A stretch of DNA of 6,862 nt from Candidatus Zixiibacteriota bacterium (GTDB lineage: Bacteria > Zixibacteria > MSB-5A5 > JAABVY01 > JAHJOQ01). The notes under the pieces were generated by a model. The model worked only from the letters and a program-made list of their open reading frames with translations. It did no database searches and was not told where the DNA came from. The DNA is taken from positions 1 to 6,862 of the forward strand of contig JAJRZO010000373.1 of NCBI GenBank assembly GCA_024275215.1, in the 5' to 3' direction. Numbering within the stretch: the first letter of the stretch is position 1; each line of letters begins with the position of its first letter. The translations under genes and the position numbers were made by a program. Below are positions 1 to 6,503 of this stretch, piece by piece.

Positions 1-17
1 CGGAAATAAGTAACGTC

Positions 18-37
18 ATTCCCGCGCAGGCGGGAAT
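18..37. repeat. ATTCCC-type interspersed palindrome
   Basis: Perfect inverted repeat with 8-base arms, ATTCCCGC (18-25) and GCGGGAAT (30-37), around the loop GCAG. With its flanks (GTC before, CCA after) it matches a short palindrome that recurs in intergenic DNA of many bacteria; the Neisseria dRS3 repeat has the same ATTCCC-N8-GGGAAT plan. Only one copy is present here, so its status as a dispersed repeat rests on recognition, not on copies counted in this window. No T-run follows on either strand, so it is not a standard intrinsic terminator. Confidence 0.7.
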
Positions 38-59
38 CCATTGCATGCGTTCAAGTGCT

Positions 60-80
60 CGCAGGGGCTGTTCCCCTGCG
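60..80. repeat. Perfect 8-bp GC-rich hairpin
   Basis: Perfect inverted repeat CGCAGGGG (60-67) / CCCCTGCG (73-80) with the 5-base loop CTGTT. On the plus strand it is followed by GATTCTTTGTT, which is moderately T-rich, so it could act as a weak terminator for transcription entering from the left edge. On the minus strand nothing resembling a U-tract follows. It lies 22 bases after the ATTCCC-type palindrome and may belong to the same intergenic repeat cluster. Confidence 0.55.
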
Positions 81-167
81 GATTCTTTGTTGTAACTATC
101 TGCAATGCAATATACTAAATACACAGCACCACAGCTACTGTGTGCAGTTTACATTCCTATCTTGTTA

Positions 168-224
168 TCCCAGAGTCGGGTTTCTTGCAGGCTCCGCCTG
201 CAGCGGAACACCGACCTACTGGGA
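168..224. repeat. Long imperfect palindrome (REP-like)
   Basis: A nested, imperfect inverted repeat of about 57 bases. The core is TGCAGGC (186-192), loop TCC, GCCTGCA (196-202). Outside it, TCGG (176-179) pairs with CCGA (211-214), GTTTC (180-184) can pair loosely with the GGAAC block at 205-209, and the ends TCCCAG (168-173) and CTGGGA (219-224) pair exactly. The stem lies 43 bases downstream of the symporter stop codon, as REP-type elements often do. It could fold in the 3' end of that mRNA and protect it or slow transcription, but it has no U-tract. Whether it recurs in the genome cannot be judged from one copy. Confidence 0.6.
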
Positions 225-266
225 ATCATAGCTATTGTGAAACAGCCTCTCTACATCTGCCGCTTA

Positions 267-1697
267 TTATTCAATTACATATTCGCCGGTCTTTGTCAAA
301 ACGCTGACCAACAACACGAGGAACAAAGCAATCACAAATCCCGGCACTAATTCATACAGGAAATCAGAAAATCCAAAGACTGATTTCCAGAGCACAACTG
401 TCAACGTCCCTGAGATCATGCCTGCCAGCACTCCCCATCGTGTCACGCCTTTCCACCAGAGCGACAGCAGCAATGCCGGCCCGAATGATGCTCCAAGTCC
501 CGCCCACGCGTATAAGACAAACTTGTAAACCGTATCCTCAGCAGTCAGCGCAAGCAGGAATGCTACAACTCCGACGCAGAATGTAGCGATGCGTGAAATC
601 ATGACGAGCTTTTTCTGCGATGCCTTCTTGTCGATCATCTGATGATATATGTCTTCAGAGACTGCGGATGTCGAAACGAGAAGCTGGCTGTCTGCTGTCG
701 ACATCATCGCGGCAATCGCGCCGGATATCAGAATGCCTGCGATCCATGCGGGAAACAAGGCTTTGGTCATGAACGGCATCACCTGTTCCTGATCCTCAAA
801 TCCGGTTCCAAACAGGCCAAGCGCGAAAATTCCCACAAGCACAGCGCCCCAGAATGCGAGAATCGCCCAGATGACTGCAACAAGCGACCCCTTTTTCAAT
901 GCGACAGGATTTCTGATCGCCATGAATCTTGTAACCAAATGTGGCTGACCCATGTAACCAAGGCCGATCGCCAGCCCGCCGATAATGACCGACCACATCT
1001 CCCAGCCCGATTTACCTTCAGTGATCGTTACAAGAGCAGGGTTGATTTCATTGAGTCTTGCCGCAAGCGCATCGAAACCGCCAAGTTCGTAAAGAGCCAG
1101 CACTGGAAGAAATACAAGGGTGACAAGCATCAATATACCTTGAACAAGATCTGTCCATGCAACCGCGAAGAATCCACCCATCATCGTGTAAAAGAGTATT
1201 ATCACTGCTCCGATAGCCATGCCCCAGAGATGCGATATCCCGAATGTCGCGTTAAGAACTTTGCCTGCGGCAAGAAACTGCGCCGAGACATACATCGTGA
1301 AGAAGAAAACGATAATCAGCATTGATACTACTCTGAGAAGCCGTGAATCATCTCCGAGGCGTGCCTCGAAAAAATCCGGCAGAGTAATAGCCGAGTATTT
1401 TTCGGATTGATCGCGAAGCGGTTTTGCTATGAACACCCATGAGAATAGGATTCCGAATGTGCATCCTACCGCAGGCCAGAGAGCCGAAAATCCGGATGCC
1501 CATGCCAGTCCCGGCAGTCCGATCAGCAGCCACGCCGATTCACCCGATGCCCGCTCTGAAAATGCGACAACCCAGTAATTCAGCTTTCGACCGGCGAGTA
1601 TATAATCATCGAGTGTTCGTGTCAGCCTGACAGTCAGGAATCCGACAATCAGGATTCCGAGTAGATATAATATAAAGCCAGCGAGAATAGGATCCAT
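267..1697 (-). CDS. putP: Sodium:solute symporter, PutP-like (sodium/proline symporter family)
   Basis: Inner-membrane secondary transporter of the SSS family, predicted to couple Na+ influx to uptake of proline or a related solute. The 476-residue protein is almost wholly hydrophobic, consistent with about 13 membrane helices, and near the length of E. coli PutP (about 500). It aligns by eye with PutP along its length: DDYILAGR (30-37), SAWLLIGLPG (54-63), TLPDFFEARLGDDSR (105-119), GGFFAVAWTD (174-183), GLGYMGQPHLVTRFMA (245-260), WIAGILISGAIAAMMSTADSQLLV (318-341) and YAWAGLGASFGP (396-407). S333-T334 match PutP Ser340-Thr341, which are involved in Na+ coupling, but the SDMS stretch holding the important Asp55 of PutP reads S51-G52-E53-S54. 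Substrate is therefore uncertain. The ATG lies one base after the stop of a 30-residue ORF with a strong ribosome site, suggesting co-transcription and translational coupling. The family call is firm; the proline specificity is an inference. Confidence 0.93.
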   Translation of the reverse strand: MDPILAGFILYLLGILIVGFLTVRLTRTLDDYILAGRKLNYWVVAFSERASGESAWLLIGLPGLAWASGFSALWPAVGCTFGILFSWVFIAKPLRDQSEKYSAITLPDFFEARLGDDSRLLRVVSMLIIVFFFTMYVSAQFLAAGKVLNATFGISHLWGMAIGAVIILFYTMMGGFFAVAWTDLVQGILMLVTLVFLPVLALYELGGFDALAARLNEINPALVTITEGKSGWEMWSVIIGGLAIGLGYMGQPHLVTRFMAIRNPVALKKGSLVAVIWAILAFWGAVLVGIFALGLFGTGFEDQEQVMPFMTKALFPAWIAGILISGAIAAMMSTADSQLLVSTSAVSEDIYHQMIDKKASQKKLVMISRIATFCVGVVAFLLALTAEDTVYKFVLYAWAGLGASFGPALLLSLWWKGVTRWGVLAGMISGTLTVVLWKSVFGFSDFLYELVPGFVIALFLVLLVSVLTKTGEYVIE

Positions 1698-1698
1698 C

Positions 1699-1791
1699 TC
1701 AGGCTCTTTCCCCGCGGGTGAAGTGTATAATAGCGAGTATGATCAGAACGATAGGTGGTAGAATTAGAAGCAGCCATGTGGAAACAGGCAC
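1699..1791 (-). CDS. Small single-helix membrane peptide, putative symporter accessory subunit
   Basis: A 30-residue ORF starting at GTG (1789-1791) and ending in TGA (1699-1701), one base before the symporter ATG. An excellent Shine-Dalgarno, GAGGAGG, ends about 4-5 bases before the GTG, much better than any site in front of the symporter itself. The product begins MPVSTWLLLILPPIVLI, continues as an unbroken hydrophobic helix to about residue 23, and ends in the polar tail HFTRGERA: one transmembrane segment with a short charged C-terminus. Small subunits of this design, encoded just before sodium symporters, are known (for example MetS with the methionine transporter MetP, and peptides annotated as symporter small accessory proteins). 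Assignment to such a family is by size, topology and position, not by alignment. The alternative is a translated leader that only couples translation into the symporter gene. Confidence 0.68.
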   Translation of the reverse strand: MPVSTWLLLILPPIVLIILAIIHFTRGERA

Positions 1792-1795
1792 CTGT

Positions 1796-1802
1796 CCTCC
1801 TC
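1796..1802 (-). promoter_or_regulatory. Strong ribosome binding site for the small peptide
   Basis: On the minus strand the bases read AGAGGAGGACAG immediately before the GTG at 1791, giving a near-perfect Shine-Dalgarno with a spacing of about 4-5 bases. It decides in favour of the 30-residue ORF being translated. It also suggests that ribosomes reach the symporter gene mostly through this ORF, because the symporter ATG has only a purine-rich GGGGAAAGAG stretch inside the end of the small ORF. Confidence 0.7.
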
Positions 1803-1825
1803 TCTATGTTACTATGATCACACAA

Positions 1826-1854
1826 ACAATATGCTCTCGGTGAGAGGATATCAA
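1826..1854 (-). promoter_or_regulatory. Candidate sigma70-type promoter for the symporter operon
   Basis: Read on the minus strand: -35 box TTGATA (1854-1849), a 17-base spacer, and -10 box TATTGT (1831-1826). The predicted transcription start, near 1819, would leave a leader of about 28 bases before the small ORF. The spacer contains the inverted repeat CTCTC-GGT-GAGAG (1834-1846), which could be a regulator site or chance. Support is consensus match and position only. Confidence 0.4.
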
Positions 1855-1865
1855 CAAGAAATTCT

Positions 1866-1894
1866 TTGACTTCAGCTGCTAATACTGTTATGGA
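1866..1894 (+). promoter_or_regulatory. Weak candidate promoter for the MCE-GH57 unit
   Basis: A good -35-like TTGACT (1866-1871) is followed after 17 bases by TATGGA (1889-1894), which matches the -10 consensus only in its first three positions. It lies about 90 bases before the MCE start codon and back to back with the opposite candidate promoter. The rest of the region to 1986 holds no ORF longer than about a dozen codons on this strand; ATCAATTGTTGAT at 1951-1963 is a small palindrome of unknown meaning. Confidence 0.22.
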
Positions 1895-1986
1895 ACAACT
1901 AAGTCTGGAGCAGAAGTGAACCGATGAAGAGTATGAGAACTTTCATCGCGATCAATTGTTGATTGCATGGTGAAGAGGATTGATTT

Positions 1987-2889
1987 ATGAGCAGAGGCAG
2001 ATCGGAATTCAAAGTCGGGATAGTCGTTTTTCTCGCTATCGTGATATTCTTTGCCGGCATTATCTGGATCAAGGGTATCCGGTTCGCGAAAGACTACAAT
2101 ACTGTCAGAGTACGATTCCCAAATGTCGGAGCGCTCAGGGAGGGTGATCCTGTAGCAGTATCGGGTGTACCGAAGGGCAAAGTCAAGATGCTTGAACTGG
2201 TTTCCGGTCAGGTAGTTGTCACCTGCTTAGTTGAAAAAAATGTTTTTCTCGCTGAAGATTCGCGTTTTACTGTCAAGAATATCGGCTTGATGGGTGAGCG
2301 GTTCCTTTCTATCTATTCGGGAACATCATCGGTCGCACTCGATCTTGATAAAGTGCATGATGGGCGATTCGACACCGGAATCCCCGAAGTCATGGGAATG
2401 ATGGGAGACATGGTTGCCGAGGTGCGAGAGCTTGTGAACCTGATAGGCCGTACTGTGGCATCTCCCGGCACTCTGAATGAGTTTCAGGAGACAGTATCGC
2501 AGTTGCATGAGTTGACTGTCAATGTCAATGAGCTTGTCAATGATTCGAAAGAGGATTACAAGGCTTCGCTCGCCGCTATCGAAACGGCGTCGAAAAACAT
2601 AAATGATTTTGTCGAGAGCAACAGGGCCACCGCGGACAGCGCCGTTCTGGATTTCTCTCAGGCAGCGGCGAAACTAAATTTAATCGCCGACAATCTTGAC
2701 ACGCTGGCGTCGAGTCTTCAGATGTTCGCTGACAAGATGAATTCCGAAGAAGGCTCGCTTGGTCTGCTTGCGTCAGATGAAACATTGTATCAGGATGTAA
2801 AGAAAGCTGTCAGGGAACTTGACAAGCTTGTAGGGGATATAAGAGCAAATCCGAAGAAGTACTTGAAAATGGAGTTCAAACTTTTCTGA
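1987..2889 (+). CDS. MCE/MlaD-family lipid-transport protein
   Basis: Membrane-anchored periplasmic protein of the mammalian-cell-entry (MCE) superfamily, whose members bind lipid and form hexameric channels for phospholipid traffic between inner and outer membranes. The 300-residue product starts with a short basic N-terminus and one uncleaved transmembrane helix (about residues 9-29). The MCE domain follows (about 38-115), with the typical VRVRFPNVGALREGDPVAVSG start (40-60), GKVKMLEL (64-71) and the later IGLMGERFLSI (99-109). Residues 135-250 are predominantly helical and rich in polar heptad-like spacing, as in the coiled or needle region of larger MCE proteins. The end, GSLGLLASDETLYQDV (256-271) followed by DIRANPKKYLK (284-294), is a common MCE C-terminal signature. 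AAGAGGA at 1973-1979 is a fair ribosome site 7 bases before the ATG. The usual partners MlaE (permease) and MlaF (ATPase) are not adjacent; instead a glucan enzyme follows with a one-base overlap. Family assignment is firm; the lipid cargo is unknown. Confidence 0.93.
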   Translation: MSRGRSEFKVGIVVFLAIVIFFAGIIWIKGIRFAKDYNTVRVRFPNVGALREGDPVAVSGVPKGKVKMLELVSGQVVVTCLVEKNVFLAEDSRFTVKNIGLMGERFLSIYSGTSSVALDLDKVHDGRFDTGIPEVMGMMGDMVAEVRELVNLIGRTVASPGTLNEFQETVSQLHELTVNVNELVNDSKEDYKASLAAIETASKNINDFVESNRATADSAVLDFSQAAAKLNLIADNLDTLASSLQMFADKMNSEEGSLGLLASDETLYQDVKKAVRELDKLVGDIRANPKKYLKMEFKLF

Positions 2890-5087
2890 TGAACAAAGTG
2901 CAATTCTTATTCGGCATTCATAACCACCAGCCGGTGGGAAATTTCCAGTCCGTGTTCGAGGAGGCTTTCGAAAAGTCATACTATCCATTTCTGCAGCTTC
3001 TTGGAAGCTACCCGAAAATCAGAACCAGCATACATTTTTCCGGCATATTGCTCAAATGGATCGAGGATAACCATCCTGAGGGTATAGATATTCTCAAGAA
3101 GCTTGTCGAATCGGGACAGCTCGAATTCATGACAGGCGGATTCTATGAGCCGATACTGCCGGTTATTCCGGATCATGATAAAGAAGGACAGATCAGAAAA
3201 CTTACGCGCTATATTGAAAAAGTCATCGGTGACAAGCCTGTCGGGATGTGGCTCGCCGAACGTGTCTGGGAGCCGCATCTTCCGAGAATCATGAAGCGAG
3301 CAGGTGTTAAATATACAGTACTCGATGATGCTCATTTCAGATACTCAGGTTTGACGGACGACCAGCTTCATGGCTACTATCTTACCGAGGAGCAGGGCGA
3401 TACTATTGCGCTGTTTCCTATTTCACGAAAACTGAGATACACCATACCGTTCCGTCCAATTGAAGAAACGATAGAACATCTTCGGGACCTGAGCACTAAT
3501 GGCGAAAATACTCTTGCTATTTATGCTGATGACGGCGAGAAATTCGGCGTCTGGCCGGGAACATACAGGACTTGTTTTACGGAGAAATGGCTCGAAAAAT
3601 TCTTCGCTGCGTTGTCGGACAGTTCGGACTTTATCGAGATGATTCATTTCCGTGAAGCGCTTGCGAAAATCGAACCATGCGGCAGAGTGTATCTTCCGAC
3701 TGCGAGCTATACCGAGATGAACGAATGGGCGCTTCCAGCGGCAGCGATTGTGAAATACGAGGAGTTTCAAGAGAAACTTAAGCGGGCAGGATTCGACAGT
3801 TCGTACAATGTATTTGTCAGGGGCGGATTCTGGCGGAATTTCTTAGCCAAGTATGATGAAACGAACAATATGCACAAGAAGATGCTCGCCGTATCACACA
3901 AGATTCAGCGAACAAAAGACGAGAATGAAGACCTTGTCCCACTGCTTGACGACGCGGAGGACTATCTCTGGCGCGGACAGTGTAATTGTCCGTATTGGCA
4001 TGGTGTATTCGGAGGTCTCTATCTTCCGCATATCAGATCTGCGATTTATCAGAATCTGATTATGGCGGAGAAGAACGTAGATGCCGCGACTCATTCTCAA
4101 GAGAGCTGGATCGATATCAGGCAGACCGATTTTGACCGTGACGGCAAGGATGAATTGTTAGTCGAATCACCCAGCGCCAATTACTACTTCATGCCGGCGA
4201 ATGGAGCATCGATATTCGAGCTTGATTACAGGGCGTCGAACCTGAACATTGTTGACACAATAACCCGCAGACGTGAAGGATACCACGACAAAATCAAATC
4301 TTCGCGAACCGATGATGAATCTCATGACGGCACTGTGTCGATTCATGATTCGTTCAAATCAAAAGAGAAGGGGCTCGACAAGCTGCTGTCGTATGACTGG
4401 TACCGGCGGGCATGTTTCATAGATCATTTCTTCGGTCAGGACATCACGCCTGAGCAATTCGCGACTGCATCGTATCCCGAAGAGGGCGATTTTGTTGATC
4501 AGCCGTATGATTCAAGTTACGAAATAGTCGGCTCAGATGTTCTCGTCAAATTCATACGCGATGGCGGAGTCTGGGTCGGAGGAAAACACACAAAAGTGCG
4601 TGTGGAAAAAGAATTCGTAATCGTCGGTTCCGAGACGAAATTTGATGTGAACTATATCCTGACAAACAGAGACGATTCATCGATAAACCTGCATTTTGGC
4701 GTCGAGTTGAACTTCGGATTCCCGAACCTGACATCACCCGAAGTCAATTATTCAATCGACGGAGAGGTTCCGGCTCGGTACAAACATACGAATACGACAT
4801 CTTCGCTGGACAATATTTCCGAGTTCGGCCTGCTGGCCAGCGACGACAATTTCAAAATCGATATTCTGCTTCAGAAGAAAGCAACACTGTGGCGCATGCC
4901 TGTCTACTCTGTTTCTCTCTCCGAGGATGGCTTCGAGAAAGTCCAGCAGGGAATTTGTCTGGTGACATCGTGGAAGTTACATCTTTCGCCGGGTGAAAGC
5001 TGGAAACTCGAGTTGAAAATTCGGATTTCTGAACTTGATTCCACACGGGCGACTCAGTTCACTCATGTCGCTCTTGCCCGTGCATAA
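2889..5087 (+). CDS. GH57 4-alpha-glucanotransferase / alpha-amylase-like enzyme
   Basis: Retaining glycoside hydrolase family 57 enzyme acting on alpha-1,4-glucans such as glycogen or maltodextrin, most likely by transglycosylation. The 732-residue protein has no signal peptide and should be cytoplasmic. The five GH57 regions are visible: HNHQP (11-15); GGFYEPILPVIP (83-94); WLAERVWEP (121-129) with E124 as probable nucleophile; YADDGEKFGVWPGTY (212-226) with D215 as probable acid/base; and YWHGVFGGLYLPHIR (369-383). E124 and D215 sit one residue from the catalytic Glu123 and Asp214 reported for the Thermococcus litoralis 4-alpha-glucanotransferase, and the length is similar to that enzyme. 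From about residue 407 a C-terminal beta-sandwich of the amylase/glucanotransferase type follows, opening with the acidic DFDRDGKDE (414-422), which resembles a calcium-binding loop, and ELDYR (443-447). The start ATG overlaps the MCE stop as TGATG; the nearest GGAG (2871-2874) is 14 bases away, so translation probably depends on coupling. Amylase versus transferase activity cannot be decided by eye. Confidence 0.94.
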   Translation: MNKVQFLFGIHNHQPVGNFQSVFEEAFEKSYYPFLQLLGSYPKIRTSIHFSGILLKWIEDNHPEGIDILKKLVESGQLEFMTGGFYEPILPVIPDHDKEGQIRKLTRYIEKVIGDKPVGMWLAERVWEPHLPRIMKRAGVKYTVLDDAHFRYSGLTDDQLHGYYLTEEQGDTIALFPISRKLRYTIPFRPIEETIEHLRDLSTNGENTLAIYADDGEKFGVWPGTYRTCFTEKWLEKFFAALSDSSDFIEMIHFREALAKIEPCGRVYLPTASYTEMNEWALPAAAIVKYEEFQEKLKRAGFDSSYNVFVRGGFWRNFLAKYDETNNMHKKMLAVSHKIQRTKDENEDLVPLLDDAEDYLWRGQCNCPYWHGVFGGLYLPHIRSAIYQNLIMAEKNVDAATHSQESWIDIRQTDFDRDGKDELLVESPSANYYFMPANGASIFELDYRASNLNIVDTITRRREGYHDKIKSSRTDDESHDGTVSIHDSFKSKEKGLDKLLSYDWYRRACFIDHFFGQDITPEQFATASYPEEGDFVDQPYDSSYEIVGSDVLVKFIRDGGVWVGGKHTKVRVEKEFVIVGSETKFDVNYILTNRDDSSINLHFGVELNFGFPNLTSPEVNYSIDGEVPARYKHTNTTSSLDNISEFGLLASDDNFKIDILLQKKATLWRMPVYSVSLSEDGFEKVQQGICLVTSWKLHLSPGESWKLELKIRISELDSTRATQFTHVALARA

Positions 5088-5129
5088 GCAGAAATACTAC
5101 AATTAGTCTACCAGTTTTTATTCTGATAT

Positions 5130-6503
5130 TTACTTTGAAATTGTATTGGTAACAGTTCGATTAGAAGAACTGTAATGGAGCATTGTCCAGAGTGACCATA
5201 GCCCGCCGACTCCCAGCCATATCCAGCTATTACCGGGTATCGGACCGCTCACTTGCGCGTTAATCGATGAAAAAATGATAATCAGCACAAATGTACGAAA
5301 GATTACTTGCTCTCTTGAATGCTCCACGAGTCTTCGCGCTAACTTTCGGCAGAGCGAAACCACAAGCACAATTCCCGTAAGCATGAGTCCGATCCCAATC
5401 AAGCCGTATTCGCTGGCAGTTTCCATGACAATATTATGGGGATACTCCAGAAAGTCAAAACTGGAAAAACCGCCGGTACCGACACCTGTCAGGGGTTTTT
5501 CAGTAAACAGTTTCATGGATGTAAAAGCAGCTTCTATACGGTGAAGTGCTGACACGTCGCGGTGGCTTGTGCTCAGTATAGTAAGGCGTCCGGTTATCTC
5601 AGGTTTGGGGATTGCATCATAGGCAAGTATTATCAACAAAAGAAACAGAACAACAGGCAGGAAACGACCATGCTGAATGCGCTTTGCAGGTATCCAGTAT
5701 AGATAGATTACGACTGTGATAATTGTCGCCAGAAGCGGGCCGCGTGATGCAGCGGTAAGCATCAGGTAGAAGAGCGCCAGCAATAACAGCCATTTGCATA
5801 CATGTAGCGCCGGCCGCTTTAACTCTGCAGTTAAGGCAAAGAGAAGAATAATCGTCAGACCAAGCCCCCGACTATACCAGATAGGATTTATGTCGGCAAT
5901 GGAATATCTCGTATTATGCAATCCTGAAATGAAAGCGATATCAATAATCGAAAATGCTGCGATAACAAGTCCAAATCCGACAATGCCCCAGAGAAGTAGC
6001 CAGAGTACTCGGGAATCGTGAGTGAGCAAAACCACGCCGAAAATGACCAGATTAATTAAGATGTATTGCAATGTGCGTTTGATCCCGATGTCGGGAGCGG
6101 GTGTATACAAGAGTCCTAACATCATCAATATCGCAAGAGCAAATACAGCTATGGGCAACAATCCAATTCTGAACCTGAAACCGTATCTTACGGAATATAC
6201 CGCAAAACCCAGCACAAGAATCGAAGAAGCCATCGGTTGTCCCAATCCCTTCAATCCGATACTTGCCCAGGAAAATGTTACGAGTGCAAGGCCGTTTATG
6301 AATGCAGCCAGTACCAATTCCGGTCGCCACATGGAAAGAACAAATAATGAAGCTATCGAAAAGACAGCAAGTGTCTTTGTCGGTTCGACATTGATTGAAT
6401 AACAAATCGCAATTGTCAGGAATACATTAGTGACTAAGAATCCCCAACTGGTCCTGGCGAATGCCGGTGTTGCGACGTATGATTCGGAAGTTATCAGGTT
6501 CAC
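5130..6503 (-). CDS. O-antigen ligase / polymerase-like membrane protein (Wzy_C domain)
   Basis: Polytopic inner-membrane protein of the O-antigen ligase (WaaL) / Wzy polymerase superfamily, which joins or polymerises undecaprenyl-linked sugar units on the periplasmic face. The 457 residues hold about eleven or twelve hydrophobic segments, with a larger loop at about 298-355. Hallmarks are TAASRGPLLA (250-259) at the start of the Wzy_C region, the loop stretch PLTGVGTGGF (337-346), and PHNIVMETASEYGLIGIGL (355-373). The conserved Arg (R254) and His (H356) correspond by position to residues important in WaaL-type ligases. The GTG start overlaps the stop of the upstream chain-length gene as GTGA. 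No good Shine-Dalgarno precedes it, so coupled translation is likely. Pairing with a Wzz-like protein puts it in a surface polysaccharide, capsule or exopolysaccharide locus. Ligase and polymerase cannot be separated from sequence alone. Confidence 0.87.
   Translation of the reverse strand: MNLITSESYVATPAFARTSWGFLVTNVFLTIAICYSINVEPTKTLAVFSIASLFVLSMWRPELVLAAFINGLALVTFSWASIGLKGLGQPMASSILVLGFAVYSVRYGFRFRIGLLPIAVFALAILMMLGLLYTPAPDIGIKRTLQYILINLVIFGVVLLTHDSRVLWLLLWGIVGFGLVIAAFSIIDIAFISGLHNTRYSIADINPIWYSRGLGLTIILLFALTAELKRPALHVCKWLLLLALFYLMLTAASRGPLLATIITVVIYLYWIPAKRIQHGRFLPVVLFLLLIILAYDAIPKPEITGRLTILSTSHRDVSALHRIEAAFTSMKLFTEKPLTGVGTGGFSSFDFLEYPHNIVMETASEYGLIGIGLMLTGIVLVVSLCRKLARRLVEHSREQVIFRTFVLIIIFSSINAQVSGPIPGNSWIWLGVGGLWSLWTMLHYSSSNRTVTNTISK

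Noticed and set aside
1..266. CRISPR array or tRNA gene in the left intergenic region
   Set aside because: The hairpins differ in sequence and spacing, so there is no direct-repeat and spacer pattern, and no tRNA arm motifs are present.
105..350. 81-residue plus-strand ORF at the left edge
   Set aside because: It runs through the long palindrome and into the 3' end of the symporter gene, has no ribosome site, and shows no domain-like composition.
642..1325. 227-residue plus-strand ORF opposite the symporter gene
   Set aside because: It is a frame shadow: its translation is rich in Cys, His and Arg with no recognisable domain, while the opposite strand encodes a well-conserved transporter over the same span.
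1890..1961. Tiny plus-strand ORFs (9 and 12 codons, from 1890 and 1923) as leader peptides before the MCE gene
   Set aside because: Neither has a good ribosome site, a run of regulatory codons, or an attenuator-like hairpin after it; ORFs this short are expected by chance.
2976..3770. Two minus-strand ORFs of about 115-119 residues opposite the GH57 gene
   Set aside because: They overlap the catalytic part of a clearly conserved enzyme and their translations show no family features.
5152..5173. Inverted repeat ACAGTTC / GAACTGT as a terminator between the convergent genes
   Set aside because: It lies inside the last codons of the ligase-like gene, has an 8-base loop and an AT-rich stem, and no T-run follows it on either strand. 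No clear intrinsic terminator is visible in 5088-5129 either.
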